The notes under the pieces: model-generated | Seen by the model: the letters and a program-made list of their open reading frames with translations, nothing else | The model's database searches: none | What the model was told of the DNA's origin: nothing | Assembly: GCA_029718625.1 (NCBI GenBank) | Contig: JAINUF010000030.1 | Coordinates: 310,001 to 374,000 of the forward strand | DNA: 64,000 bases | Source: Synaphobranchus kaupii | Taxonomy: Eukaryota; Chordata; Actinopteri; Anguilliformes; Synaphobranchidae | Reading direction: 5' to 3' | Made by a program: the position numbers and the translations under genes | In this document: positions 10,266-22,377 of the stretch, in pieces | How positions within the stretch are numbered: position 1 is the stretch's first letter | Layout of the letters: the number at the start of each line of letters is the position of its first letter

Positions 10266-11855
10266 GCCACTCTCTTTCACTCTCTCTTCCTCATGTCTGT
10301 GTCTCCCTATCCACCACAGTGGTTGGTTGAGTGCCAGGGGGTTTCTAGTTGCTCTTGTTTGCTGATCATGAGCACAAGGCCTATGAGGTGTGACTCACAG
10401 TAATGAAACATGCTGCTCTGCCAGGTTCTCTCAGGTAACAGTGTAAAATACATACACAGGAAAACAGTTGAAAGCCTTACCTCACTTTCCTCAAGGACAT
10501 AATCAGATTGGAATGGATACTACTGGATAGCATTGAAGAAAATCAGCCTTTTAAGGAAAAATATAATTCATATCATAAATATCTGCTCTAAAATTAAAAT
10601 GTGTACCTACCTGATATTGTTTAATTTCGCACTGCTTTTTAGTTTTGGATAAAGTAGGTTGATAAATGCTGCATTTACCTGGAGCTTGTATGTCATAAAT
10701 GTGTTTCACCAGATATTTCACACATCTTTTCTCTTGTTAATATCCATCCACACACGACACATTCCAGCTGCTGTATGAAGTTCTCAGTGAAAGCAATGGG
10801 TGTTACCCCTTTCCCTCAGCCTGCATGATACAACACTGAAATCAATGGGCCACATTCACCAATCACTCTACGAACAAATTTGTTCTTAAGACTTTCTTTA
10901 AAACATTTTTACAAACTTTTCTGGATTGACTGATGTTTGCGTTCTGAGCTTTTGTTGTACCAAAGAAAAAATCCCAAATAAGAAAACATTGGTGAATGCC
11001 AGAATGTTCATGAAAACACTTTAAAGAAAGTCTTAAGAACAAATTTGTTCGTAGAACGGTTGGTGAATGAGGCCCAATGTGTATTGTAGTGTAGCTTTGT
11101 TGAATAGATATCGGTCTCATTTAAATCCACTAGGTGGTGGAATAGCATTTATGTTGCCTAGGCTTCTTGAATGAACACGCTTAAACAAAACATGCCTTTG
11201 CTTGGTAACCAATGACGTCCAGGGTTTCAGATTTTTCAACTGGCTAGCATGCATTTTTTTTTCTGTTGGTAAATTAGGGACTTTTTTGAGCTTGTCTAGC
11301 CTTGATGGTTTTGACGGTCATTTATCCACAGGAATGTTGCACAAGGAGTGAGCTACCTGAAATTCCAACTTTCCTGTTTATAATTTTGAGATATTAAGAG
11401 AGATTGATGGTTTTCCTACTTGCATTTCAGCTTCAAATGGTGAAACAGATAAAAATGAATTGATAGGATTGAAAATATTTATACTTTCTAGCTTTCACCT
11501 CCTAATAGTGTTACTGCAATGTACAACTTGAAACCTTGAACAACAGTAATAACATCAAACAAAGACTCCGGAAGATATTGTATATTCACAGGCATTTGTA
11601 TGCATTGGGTGTGCTGAAGTGTTATTAAACAGCACTGTATGCCCACTGCTGGATTACAACACTGCCATTCAAGCAACCACAATGAGAAGGGGAGATGATA
11701 GCATCGTTTATTAGTAATAATGTAAAACTTGCTCTTTGACGTTAGAAGCAGAAATCCCCTAAGGGTTGTGTCTCCCTGTGGTTGCCCTTTCCTTGTCCAC
11801 AACAAAAAAATAATGCTGTTGCTCAAATGATATTTCAAATGATATTTCAATCATT

Positions 11856-12424
11856 GGTAGGAAAGTTATCGTAGGCTTATATGCATGCAATAATTTGTTT
11901 TACTTATCAGTTGTAGCTGGAAGTTATTTTGTCCAAAAATGAAAATGCAAGAATGTTCATATCAATCCGAGCAAAAAAAAAATTTAACAGTGGAAACTCA
12001 TCATATCAACTACAGTTAACTGGCATCACAACTACAATAAACTGAATTTGTGTAAGTGTGTTTATTCTTATGATGCATAGGCCTATTGATAATGTAAATT
12101 GTTTTATTAAAAAAATTGTACAGTATAGGGACTGTACTCTTGAGAACTATGTTTCTGTTATAATACCTTCACTTGAATAGCACATTTATACATTTGTAAC
12201 TCAAAGCACTTTACAGGCATTGAAAGGAAAGGATTTTTGTTTGTTACCATTTCAACTGAAAAACGAATTGGTCATGTCTCTTGTCCATCTGATAGAAGCT
12301 CAATTTCAGACACTGCATTGAATAATTTCAGACATTTCAATGTGCAGCATTTTCTTGTTTTAAAAGCCACTGTGGTTTTAGGATGTGTGATTAGTTGCCT
12401 TTCAATTTTTTTATTAAAAAAATA
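11856..12424. other. AT-rich non-coding DNA
   Basis: No gene, RNA or recognisable mobile element seen. Confidence 0.5.
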
Positions 12425-12660
12425 TACAGTACCAGTCAAAAGTTTGGACACACCTACTCATAGAAGGTTTTTTCCGTTATTTTTACTGTTTTCCACATTT
12501 TGGAATAGTAAAGACATCAAAACTATGAGATAACACAAATTAAATTCTTCAAAGTAGCCACCCTTTGCCTTGATAACGGCTTTGCACATTCTTGCCATTC
12601 TCTCAAGAACTTCTGTGGTAAGCAGGTATTCCACAGGTAAAAAGGTGATGCCATCATGAC
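12425..12660. mobile_element. Tc1-like transposon, left-end fragment
   Basis: Starts at a TA followed by CAGTACCAGTCAAAAGTTTG, a terminal inverted repeat common to fish Tc1-like elements. The following sequence, read on the minus strand, matches the C-terminal part of such transposases (GCCACCCTTTGCCTTGATAA on plus). The rest of the element is missing. Confidence 0.75.
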
Positions 12661-12674
12661 TGTATAAAAGGATA

Positions 12675-12790
12675 TCAAAAGACTCCTGATATCTTATTTC
12701 CAGGTACTCTTAGAAGCGGTACTATAACCTCTGCATTTGAATGGATCTCTATGGGAAATCGGGGGTGCGACTAGATTTAGCTTTAAATTA
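12675..12790. repeat. Dispersed repeat, copy 1 (partner at 47422)
   Basis: About 115 bp around GCATTTGAATGGATCTCT and GACTAGATTTAGCT; closely similar to 47422-47540 in a gucy2c intron. Both lie just after a truncated Tc1-type left end. Confidence 0.7.
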
Positions 12791-12898
12791 CACTGGAACA
12801 GTGTGGAACACATGGTTGGCTAAATGGGTCTAAGTCATCAAGGGTCTGACGTATCAAACAAGCTTTAAACCATCACTCTGCTGCCAGAAATACAGTAG

Positions 12899-13004
12899 AT
12901 ATGGATGGATAACTTGAAGGGTTTCTTCTCCTGACTTATTTTTCCATAGAGTTCAATAGGAAAATTTGTCAGGAGAAACAACCCTTCAAGTGATCCATCC
13001 ATAT
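12899..13004. repeat. Long inverted repeat (hairpin)
   Basis: Left arm 12899-12945 and right arm 12959-13004 are near-perfect reverse complements (for example ATATGGATGGAT and ATCCATCCATAT; CTTGAAGGGT and ACCCTTCAAG), with a 13-nt loop. Fits a foldback MITE. Confidence 0.8.
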
Positions 13005-13331
13005 CCATGGCAAACTTTGGTTCACTTACGTACTTTGTTTAGCCTATACTCGTGTGTTCATAACAAAAATGCAATTAACCTAATTTTTAATGTTTTTCTT
13101 CCAGAATAATTTTTAAAAAAACAATAATGCTTATTTATACGACTCATGACATTAATGTTATCAAATTAAGGTTTATGTTTTTCTGTATTGAATGCTGTAG
13201 CTCACACTGAAACATGTGTACTTCTTGTAGGTCTTGCAATTGAACTGTATGTGTAATTCAGCACTGCATAAACTTCAAAATGTTTCACAAAGTATATACT
13301 GTATAATGAAATAAAAATAATTCACACACGA

Positions 13332-13545
13332 GCGGCACAGTGATGCAGTGGCTAGCACTGTAACCTCACAGCAAGAAGGTCCTGAGTTCAAATCCAGACC
13401 AGGGGCCTTTCTGTGCGGAGTTTGCATATTCTGTCTGTGTGAGTTTACTCTGGTTTCCTCCCACAGTATAATTTCGCACTGCTTTTTCAGTTTTGGATAA
13501 AGTAGGTTGATAGGCTCTAGTCCCCCCGCCCTGCGATCCTCACCA
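13332..13545 (+). repeat. tRNA-related SINE-like repeat, internally deleted
   Basis: Has the A-box part GCAGTGGCTAGCACTGT and B-box part GAGTTCAAATCC, then jumps from the CCCACAGT region to the CTCTAGTCCCCCCGCC end of the element. Confidence 0.7.
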
Positions 13546-13596
13546 GGAACAAAGCTTCTTCTGAAGCTCTTTTCTGCAGATTAAGCGATTATACGC

Positions 13597-13597
13597 A

Positions 13598-13635
<38 letters not shown>
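13597..13635. repeat. (CA)n microsatellite
   Basis: About 18 CA repeats, at the same place in copy B as the CA run at 10228 in copy A. Confidence 0.95.
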
Positions 13636-13637
<2 letters not shown>

Positions 13638-14218
13638 GCCACTCTCTCACTCTCCAGTTTGTTGAATAGATATTGGTCTCATTTAAGTCAATTAAGTGTT
13701 GGAATAGTGTTTATGTTGCCTGTCAGATAGGCTTCCTGAATGAATACGCTAAAACAAAACATGCCTTTGCTTGGTAACCAATGACGTCCAGAGTTTCAGA
13801 TTTTTCAACTGGCTAGCATGCATATTTTTTTTCCTGTTGGTAAATTAGGGACTTTTTTCAGCTTGTCTAGCCTTGTTGCTTTTGAAGGTAATTTATCCAC
13901 AGGAATGTTGGGCAAGGAGTGAGCCACCTGAAATGCCAACTTACCTGTTTTTAATTTTGAGATATTTATATGGTTTTGCTACTTGCATTCCTTATTAAGA
14001 TATAACGGATTCAAATGAATTGATAGGATTGAGAAAATGTATACTCGTGTTTCTAGCTTTCTCCCCCTACTTGTGTTACTTGTAGTAACAACGACAAACA
14101 AAAATTGTAGAAGATATTGTACCTTCACAGGCATTTGTATGCATTGGGTGTGCTGAAGTGTTATTAAACAGCACTGTATGCCCACTGTGTCTCAAAGTCA
14201 GTTAAACATTGGATGGAC

Positions 14219-15010
14219 ACACACAGACACACACACACACGCATTCTCTTTAAATTTATTTTCCACCACTCTTTATATCTCCATCTCCTCCGCTTATAAC
14301 ATTGACACAATATTTGAGTGAATGCCAGGGGTTTTCTTGTCGTTTTTTGTTCCCTGTTATTATGAGAACAAGGCCCGTGAGGTTTGGCATACAGAAGTGA
14401 AACCTGCTTCTCTGCCTGTACTCTCTTACCTCAGGGACTCTGGGGGAGCCACTGATGGATATTACTGAAAGAAATCTGTCTTTTGTATTCAGATATCGCA
14501 ACACACATTTATTTATTTTACCTTCTTACATTTCATACAGGTGACAGAGGTGATTTAATCAACTTGTGAGAAAAGGGTACAAAGTCTAATCAATTTGGAA
14601 TACGGCAGATTAGATACTGTACAGAAGTTACTAAATTATAACAGAAGTAAACATAATTAAGCACGGTCTCACAGGTCTTTAACAGGTAAGATGGTTACAC
14701 TTTGCTTTCTGGCTTAACCACATTCATTTTAGCAGGGAATCTCTCTTAATTGTAGGGTGTATACTGTACTCAAATAATTTAGTGAGGGTGCCGGTTATAT
14801 ACAGTGTAATAGTTTCCTAATAGTATGTGGTTCTCATTTAAATCCATTAGTTGGTGATCCATATTACCTCTCTGATGGCCTCCTTGAATTAAACTCTTCA
14901 AAGAGAGAATCCCTTTGCTTGGTAACTGATGACATCAGGGGATTCAATTTATTCAACTGGCTGACACTTGCTTTATTTTCCTGCTGGTATTATTAGGGAA
15001 TTTTTGTCTG
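14219..15010. repeat. Duplicated block, copy C
   Basis: Starts with a short CA run and matches copy A at 10327-10500 (GAATGCCAGGGG, ACAAGGCC) and 11108-11300 (CTCATTTAAATCCATTAG, CCTTTGCTTGGTAAC). It carries the part that copy B lacks. Confidence 0.6.
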
Positions 15011-16290
15011 GCAATGAAACACCTGTTAGGACCCAGCTTCTTTCCTTGTAATCCAAGTCAGGACAATGCAGGAACTCACCACCACAACAAACACTTTACT
15101 AGAAAAAGTAAAACTTTATTGTATGTCACGCCGGCCAGTGGGAAGATCACTGAAACCCAGCACAAGTTTGCGGTACAGCAGCCTTCAACACACTGGTCGC
15201 CTGATCAGGCTTAAATACCCTCGGAGGCCTTGGGCTCTATGTTACACTTGGCGCTAAGCGGCGGTAACCCAAATGCAAGTGTCTTTGCTAGTTTCAGACC
15301 GACGCAGTTGTCATTTTACCGTCCAGCCCTCACGTTGTTTAAATAGCACGTAAACTTGTTCTGAACTGGATGGGTTGGTCTTAAGATGAGGTGTGGTCAG
15401 AGAATGGCATTACAATTAATTGTGAATTAATTGTGTAACGTGCTGCAAATTTGTTTTCATTTCTAATTAAACGCTTAGTTCTCTTTAAAATCGCTTTGTT
15501 CAGTGATGGAATAACAGGTGAAATCAGCTGGGTTTTAATAAGCTGAGAGCATGGAAATCTAGTCACTGTAATTAAAAAAATATGAAGGACGAAGAATACT
15601 AAGGTTCAAATTCAGTTAACATGGTGACATTTATCTCCATTATTTAACCGTAGGCTATGGAAAAAACCTTATGCACAGCGAATCCGCTGGAGCTTAGGCT
15701 ATTTGAAAAACAATAAATGCAGTTTTCGCTGGACAAGGTTTTGAACTTTTTTCAGTCAAAACCATTCTATTTACTTACAGGTTATAGGCCTAGAGAGCTG
15801 TATTGTAATGACATATGAAGCGCATTTTCAGAACTCAAATGTCCGTCTATTGCAGTGCGCGAGTTTTCCATTGAATGACAATTCATAGGTGTAAATGACA
15901 ATTCGCGCATTAGACTTAGGTGTTATCAGCAAATAGAAAGCCATTGTCCCATAACAGAAGATTGTCCCCCCAGAAGATTACAGGAATTATTGGCAAATGT
16001 CATAGGCTATGTCATAGATTGATCCAGGATAATTGCGAATAGTCTATAGCCTACATGTAACCTTACACGTAGCCTACCATCGCACATCGCCTGGATGTTG
16101 ATTTAATTCGGCGTTCCGCTTCGCTATGTGGCCTTTGACCTATGGACCCTTTTATTATGCTTTTTTTAAAATATAGCCTACACAATAATAATATTTCACA
16201 TTGTAATCTTGATATGTTTAGTCACGCTTGTGCACGCCCGTGTGTAACAGACAGGAGGGTGTACGCGCATTGTGCACACACCTATGTAGA
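15011..16290. other. Non-coding; possible DNA-transposon end at 15227
   Basis: GGGCTCTATGTTACACTTGG at about 15227 looks like a Harbinger/ISL2EU-type terminus, matching the ATAGAGCCC at 8514. No other support. The rest to 16290 shows no gene. Confidence 0.3.
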
Positions 16291-16292
16291 CA

Positions 16293-16335
16293 CATTACAT
16301 TTTAGTCATTTGGCAGACGCTTTTATCCAGAGCCA
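16293..16335 (-). repeat. LINE 3' tail shared with SINEs
   Basis: Plus-strand CATTTTAGTCATTTGGCAGA and CGCTTTTATCCAGAGCCACG. The same tail occurs at the 3' ends of the SINEs at 37852-38081 and 52782-52997. Confidence 0.8.
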
Positions 16336-16874
16336 CGTATATTAGTGCATTTTCAAACTAGGAACAAGTGTGTTAAAACAACCCTAAAAGGTAAATACGA
16401 TTTCAAACACCAGGCGCAGTCAGTATTTTTTTTGGGGGGGGGACCACACACGATATCGATCATTGGCGTGTACAACAGTAAGCCAATAAGTAACCTTAAG
16501 TATTAAACTAGCAGCTTGAACCACTTAAACAAGGATTCATAAAACACAATCAAGGGAGTTCACGAGGAGGTATGGAGGGGTGGAGAGAGGTGCAGCTTGA
16601 AGAGGTGAGTCTTCAATCTGCGCTTGAAGGTGGTCAGACTTTCTGTTGTTCTGACCTCCACGGGGAGCTCATTCCACCACCGTGGGGCCAGGACAGACAG
16701 ACGTCGAGACCGGGTGCTAGTATGAAGTGGGGGGGGGAACCAGTCATCCTGAGGAGGCGGAACGCAGGGATCTGGTAGGTGTGTAGGGTCTGATGAGCTT
16801 TTGGAGGTATGGAGGGGCTGATCCTCGGACTGCCTGGAAGGCGAGCACCAATGTTTTGAATTTGATGCGAGCCA

Positions 16875-18523
16875 TCACAGGTAGCCAGTGGAGGTCAATG
16901 AGCAGGGGGGTGACATGGGAGTGTCGGGGAGGTTGAAGACCAGGCGCACTGCTGCGTTCTGGATAAGTTGAAGGGGTCTAATGGCCGATGCTGGCAGGCC
17001 AGCCAGGAGAGAGTTGCAGTAGTCCAGGCGGGACAGCACCATCGCTTGGACCAGGAGCTGGGTTGAGTGGGTGGTGAGGAAAGGACGGATTCTCCTGATG
17101 TTGTACAGGAAGAACCTGCATGCCCCGGTTACCACTGCGATGTTCTCGGAGAGGGACAGCCTGTTGTCCATCACCACTCCGAGGTTCCTGGCACAGGGCG
17201 TTGGGGTCAGGGGAGTGTCCCCTAGGGAAATGGAGAGATCGAGAGGGGGAGAGGTTAGAGCAGGAATGTAGATTAGCTCAGTCTTGCCTGGATTGAGCTT
17301 CAGATAGTGGTTGTCCATCCAGCTCTGGATGTCTCTGAGGCAAGCGGAGATGCGGGCTGACACCTGAGTGTCAGAGGGTGAGAAGTATCATCAGCATAGC
17401 AGTGGTAAGAAAGACCATGAGCATTGATAACAGGGCCAAGGGATTTGGTGTAGGTGGAGAAAAGGAGGGGACCAAGGACTGAACCCTGGGGGACTCCTGT
17501 GGTAAGGGGACGGGGTGCCGATACTTTACCAGCCCAGGCAACCTGGGAGGAGCGCTCCGAGAGGTAGGACTCAATCCAGGCCAGGGCCGAGCCGCAGATC
17601 CCCGCTGCAGACAGGGACGACAGGAGGATGGAGTGATCTACGGTGTCGAAGGCGGCAGAGAGGTCTAGGAGTATTAGCACAGAGGAGAGGGAGGCTGTCC
17701 GAGCTACGTGAAGCATCTCGCTGACGGAGAGGAGTGCGGTCTCTGTTGAGTGGCCAGGTCTGAAGCCGGACTGGTGGGGGTCTAGTAGGTTGTTCTGGGT
17801 AAGGAAAGAAGACAGTTGGTTAGAAACAGCACGGTCAACAGTTTTGGAAAGAAAAGGAAGAGATACCGGTCTGTAGTTTTGGATGTTGGAGGGGTCCAGC
17901 GTGGGTTTTTTCAGGATCGGGGTGATGTGGGCTCTCTTGAAGGATGAGGGGAAGCAGCCAGAGGTCAGGGAGTTCACCAGAGTGGTCACAAATGGGAGGA
18001 TATCTGGGGTGATTGCCTGGAGGAGAGATGAAGGGATAGGGTCGAGGGCACAGGTAGTGGGGCGATGGGAGAGTAGGAGGTGGGATACAAGGTGAAAAGG
18101 TGGAGAAGCAGGGGGGTACACGGAAGGGGTAGAGAGGGGAGGAGAGTGGAAAATAGTGTCCGTGAGGGGAGGGGGAGTGGGGAAACAGGGGGGGGGCATA
18201 GAGAGAGGGGCTGAGGGGCTGAAGGAGCTGCGGATGTCTGCGATCTTCTCAAAGAAATCTGCGAAGTCGTCTGCAGTGAACGAGGATTGAGGAGCAGGAG
18301 GGGATTTGCTGAGGGAGGAGAAGATTGAGAACAATTGACAGGGGTTAGAACTGTATTTGTGAATTTTAGTATGATAGTAAGTTACCTTGGCAGCTGTGAC
18401 TGCTGTAGAAAACGCCGCTAGGAGAGACTGGTAGGAGGAGAGGTCTGATGAGTCTCTGGATTTCCTCCACATCCTCTCTGCTGCGCGAAGACCGGCCCTG
18501 GAGGTGCGCAGGGCATCGGACAT
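16875..18523 (-). pseudogene. LINE ORF2, reverse transcriptase part
   Basis: Two overlapping frames on the minus strand. 18523-17300 has ITPILKKPTLDPSNIQNYRP, SGFRPGHSTETALL, LLDLSAAFDTVDHSILL (catalytic Asp), TTGVPQGSVLGPLLF and YHCYADDT (catalytic YADD). The frame shifts just after this, and 17363-16875 continues with HYLKLNPGKTELIYIP, ARNLGVVMD and RLDYCNSLLAGLP. The last part, to about 16550, is in yet another frame (motif near RWWNELPVEVR, TFKRRLKTHLF). Copies the LINE RNA into DNA at the nicked target. Confidence 0.85.
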
Positions 18524-18849
18524 CCACGGGCAGGGAGGAGATGGGCGTGTGGGCCTAGAGACGAGGGCAGAGAGAGTTAAGTGATGTGGAGAGAGCTGTG
18601 AGCAGGGTGTCGGATGCAGAGTCGATGGGGAGTTGAGAGAAGGATTTGAGGGAGGAGGGAAGCAGTGACACAGGGAGCAAGAGAGGAGGGTGAGAGGGAG
18701 CAGATGTTACGGTGGACAGAGACAGTGGGGGTGGGGGGAGGGGCGGTGTGGAACAAGAGGAAGAGAGAAAGAAATTAAGTGGTGATCAGAGGTATGGAGA
18801 GGGGTAACAGTGAGATCAAAGCAGGGGCTGTTCCTCTGGAAGACCAGGT

Positions 18850-19611
18850 CTAGGAGGTTGCCAGCCTTGTGGGTTGGGGGGGGGGGGGGGGTTGGAGGGT
18901 GAGGTCAAAGGAGCGGAGAAGTGGTAGGAAGGCTGCAGACTGGGAGGCATCTAAATGGATGTTGAAGTCTCCCAGGAGGATCAGCGGGGTGCCGTCCTCG
19001 GGGAAGGAACTGAGCAGGGTGTCGAGCTCATCGAGGAAGCACCCCAGGGGACCTGGAGGGCGATAAACAACTATAATGTACAGGTTAATAGGGTGGTTGA
19101 TTAACACAGAGTGGTATTCAAAACTAGTAATAGATATATCAGAGAGGGGGAGAACAGAGAATGACCATGAGGGGGAGAGTAGCAAACCAGTACCACCTCC
19201 ACGACCAGACGGCCGGGGGGTGTGAGAGAAGGAGAAGGAGTAGGAGAGGGCAGCGGGAGTTGCCGTGTTGTCCGGTGTGATCCAGGTTTCGGTGAGGGCG
19301 AGAAACTGGAGGCACAGGAAGGAGGCATAGCCGGAGATGAAGTCTGCTTTCCGCGTGGCAGACTGGCAGTTCCAGAGCCCCCCTGCGACGGTGAAGTTCT
19401 TGCAGGGAGTCCGCGAGGGGTAGCGGAGGTTGGACAGGTTGCGTCGCCGTGAAGGGCCACGTCGTTGGAAGCGGGTTCTAAAAGGAAGAGAGCAGACATG
19501 GATAGGGAGAACACATATAAACTGGGACGGAGCGACACTAGTGTCACTCTTCCATATGTCTTTTGAAATGCACACAGCTGATTGCAAGTGGTTAACAGCT
19601 GTGTGAGACAC
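18850..19611 (-). pseudogene. LINE ORF2, endonuclease part
   Basis: Apurinic/apyrimidinic-type endonuclease that nicks the target. Motifs in order on the minus strand: GGLWNCQSATRKADFI, LALTETWITPDN (catalytic Glu), GRGGGTGLLL, YIIVVYRPPGP, and LLGDFNIHLD (catalytic Asp/Asn). The frame ends next to a run of G at about 18876-18890; the SDHH-type motif follows in another frame near 18800, so the break is probably slippage in that homopolymer. Confidence 0.82.
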
Positions 19612-20152
19612 TTCGCAAGCACGGATAAATAAGTACTACCAATTAAAAAGCACAATAACGCGAAACTAACAGCCTAGTCAATCTAACAATCTAACAAACA
19701 GCCAATCGCGGAACAAACACAAACTAGCAATGCAAATAATGTGATCAGCGTTCAACGAGGTCTAATTAAAATCACGCAAACTGCAGCCAGTACGCTTAAA
19801 AACGACACTACCTTATGCGGGACGGTTAAAACAGCTCTTGATACGGAGGAAAGAAGATGCACTCTGAAAAGTTAATGTGTAACTTCAGTCTATATAGCAG
19901 TCGCTCTTCCAGATGTCTTTTGAAATGCACACAGCTGATTGCAAGTGGTTAACAGCTGTGTGAGACACTTCGCAAGCACGGATAAATAAGTACTACCAAT
20001 TAAAAAGCACAATAACGCGAAACTAACAGCCTAGTCAATCTAACAATCTAACAAACAGCCAATCGCGGAACAAACACAAACTAGCAATGCAAATAATATG
20101 ATCAGCGTACAATCTAACAATCTAACAAACAGCCAATCGCGGAACAAACACA
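19544..20152 (-). repeat. Repeated 5' monomers of the LINE
   Basis: About 208 bp at 19544-19751 are repeated almost exactly at 19903-20109 (offset 357 bp), and a third partial copy of the AATCTAACAATCTAACAAAC segment lies at 20110-20152. The block lies before the endonuclease on the LINE's own strand, where the promoter is expected. Confidence 0.8.
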
Positions 20153-20485
20153 AAATATAGCTGCAAGCAGCGATTTCCGGGGACCGTGCGGCATCAGTGG
20201 CATTTGTCAAATGCAGAAAATGCAAAATGGTAGACAACTCTAGACATGGTTGACCCAAAATACAAATATTTGTTTATAATCAGGGCTTTTGCCATTGCTG
20301 ATGGTATCTTAACCCGATCCAGTAAGGGCTTGCGTATTAAGTCTTTGAAGTACAAGTGAAACAGTGAACAGTTAATACTGTTAAATTGCTTAACTTTTGC
20401 AATAAAAAGGTGTTTCTTAATGTGAAAATAACATTGAAAGAAGCATAGCATTTGCACAATAGTTTTGCCAAACATTAACCTAGCC

Positions 20486-20561
20486 ATTGGTACCAAGGCG
20501 GAATTGAACCGCTGACCACAGACATGGAGAGCCAATACTGTATCCACTAGGCCAAAGCAGG
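20486..20561 (-). repeat. Second tRNA-like segment in macro-unit 1
   Basis: On the minus strand TTTGGCCTAGTGGATACAGT (A-box-like) and AGCGGTTCAATTCCGCCTTG (B-box-like). Copies occur at the same place in the other macro-units, with small losses in units 3 and 4. Confidence 0.5.
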
Positions 20562-20732
20562 TTAACAGAAATAGGGAGGCCAAATAAGACTTGTGTGTTG
20601 CGGTATCAGATTGTTTTGGCTTGCTGACTTCATAATTCAAACAGATAACAGGTAATATTGTGAAATTTCCTAGCCTTTGCAATAAAAAGAACATTCTTAC
20701 AATGTCGTGCACATTGTGTGCCTCAAAAAAAA

Positions 20733-20811
20733 CTCGGGAACAGGTGGGGATCGAACCACCAACCTACTACACGGCAGTCAAATGCCTTAACCACTAAGCT
20801 ACAGGAACTTT
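20733..20811 (-). repeat. tRNA-like segment in macro-unit 1
   Basis: On the minus strand GTAGCTTAGTGGTTAAGGCA fits a tRNA A box and GGTGGTTCGATCCCCACC a T arm with B box, followed by CGAG and a run of eight T (a Pol III terminator). The acceptor stem does not pair, so this is not a working tRNA. Copies at 22957-23035, 26022-26100 and 29607-29683. Confidence 0.6.
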
Positions 20812-22377
20812 CACAGTTGCTATAGTAGGTAGACGGCCTGTTAAGCAGAGATAGTGTACTTGGTGGATGGCATACCTGCCATCCCAACATTTGTATTTCT
20901 TTAGTGCCACCACGCAGATTGATTGAGTTTAAACTGCAGGGCTCAAGTCTTGATCTAACTCTCAATCAACCCACCAAGTTTCAGAACTTTATATCAAACG
21001 GTTTTAGAAGTACTAGCATTTGTGCGATAAGCCACGCCTAATGCAAAATCCATTGGCTTCTCATTCGGCCAAGTTTTGACATACACTTTTGTAAAGTAAT
21101 GCGTGTATGTAGGGAAGCGGTTTGAGTACCCTGAATAGGTTTGGTGCAAATTGGTCTAATTCTGTAGGAGGAATAGCATTTTAAGTGTTTTACAAAAAAT
21201 GCTAATTAGCGGAAAATCGAAGATGGCAGACTTCATGGTTTCTTGAGGCAAATTTGTTGGGCAGGAGTAGCGGGATGTATACACCAAATTTTGTGACTGA
21301 AGATCAAACGGGGCGTCGGCAGTGGGCGTGTCAATGATTTTTAGTGAATTTTTAAATATTTTCTTATATTTGGATCTCTATAGCGCCACCACATGGCTCG
21401 ATAGGGTTGAAACTGGAGAGGTCAGGTCCAGATTCTACTCTTAAAAGACCATCCAAGTTTCATAATTTTCTGTGAAATGGTTTTGGAATTATTAGCATTT
21501 TTGTGATAAGCCACGCCCACTGGATATTTATTGGTTCGTCATTCGGCCATCTTTTAAAATATCAAAATTCTGTTTATAACTTTTATGAGGCATGGTGTAA
21601 GGAGTGTGTTTAACAGGTTTCATGTAAATTGGTCAAATTTTATAGGAGGAGTAGTATTTTAAGTGTTTTACAAGTAATGCTAATTAGCGGAAAATCAAAT
21701 AGGGCTAACTTGATGGTTCCTAGAGGCAAATTTGTTCAGTATGAGCAGCCGGACCTCTATCGCACATTTTGTGACTCTAGATAAAACGGGGCGTATTCAG
21801 TGGGCGTGTCAATGATTTTTAGTGAATTTTTAAATATTTTCTTATATTTGGATCGATATAGCGCCACCACGTGGCTCGATTGGGTTGAAACTGTAGGGGT
21901 CAATTCCTCATGTTACTCTTAATAGATCTACCAGGTTTCATAACTTTCTGTCAAATGATTTTGGAATTATCAGCATTTTTGTGATAAGTCACGCCCATTG
22001 AAAATTAATTGGCTCGTCATTCGGCCATCTTTTAAAATATCAAAATTCTGAATATAACTTTTATGAAGCATGGTCTAACGAGTTTGTGTACCTCGTTTCA
22101 TGTAAATTAGCCAAATTTTGTAGGAGGAGTAGCATTTTAAGTGTTATACAAAAAATGCTAATTAGCGGAAAATCCAATACGGCTGACTTCATGGATTCTT
22201 GAGGCAAATTTGTTCAGCATGAGCAGAGAGACCTGTACACCACATTTTGTGACTCTAGGTCAAACGGGGCGTCACCAGTGGGTGTGTCAATGTCACAATA
22301 TTTACACGTGCACTACAGCGCCACCAAATGGCCTATCGCCACGAAATTCGGTGTGAGCTTGTATGATGACAACTTCT

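Larger units (their letters stand above)
9590..11855. repeat. Duplicated block, copy A
   Basis: Several segments recur in the same order at 13040-14200 and 14219-15010: the part around CAATTAACCTTATTTATACTA (9595), a SINE-like copy, a CA run, the CTCATTTAAATCC segment (11115), and GGCATTTGTATGCATTGGGT (11590). Copy A is the longest version. Non-coding. Confidence 0.7.
13040..14200. repeat. Duplicated block, copy B
   Basis: Repeats copy A (9590-11855) in order but lacks about 800 bp from its middle. Includes a SINE-like copy (13332-13545), a CA run (13597-13635) and the GGCATTTGTATGCATTGGGT segment. Confidence 0.7.
16291..20152 (-). mobile_element. L2-type non-LTR retrotransposon (LINE), minus strand
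   Basis: Reads on the minus strand from repeated 5' monomers (19544-20152) through an apurinic endonuclease and reverse transcriptase to a 3' tail at 16293-16335. The tail on the minus strand reads GGCTCTGGATAAAAGCGTCT, then GCCAAATGACTAAAATG, the tail type used by fish L2 LINEs and the SINEs they mobilise. At least two frame breaks, so inactive. The G-rich look of the plus strand comes from the element's C-rich sense strand. Confidence 0.87.
20153..22377. repeat. Array macro-unit 1 (2.2 kb)
   Basis: Head, two tRNA-like segments, then about three monomers of 478 bp. Its head directly follows the third 5' monomer of the LINE. Confidence 0.75.

Noticed and set aside
20733..20811. A real tRNA gene (four copies in the array)
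   Set aside because: A and B boxes are present but the acceptor stem does not pair and the copies are embedded in a repeat family.
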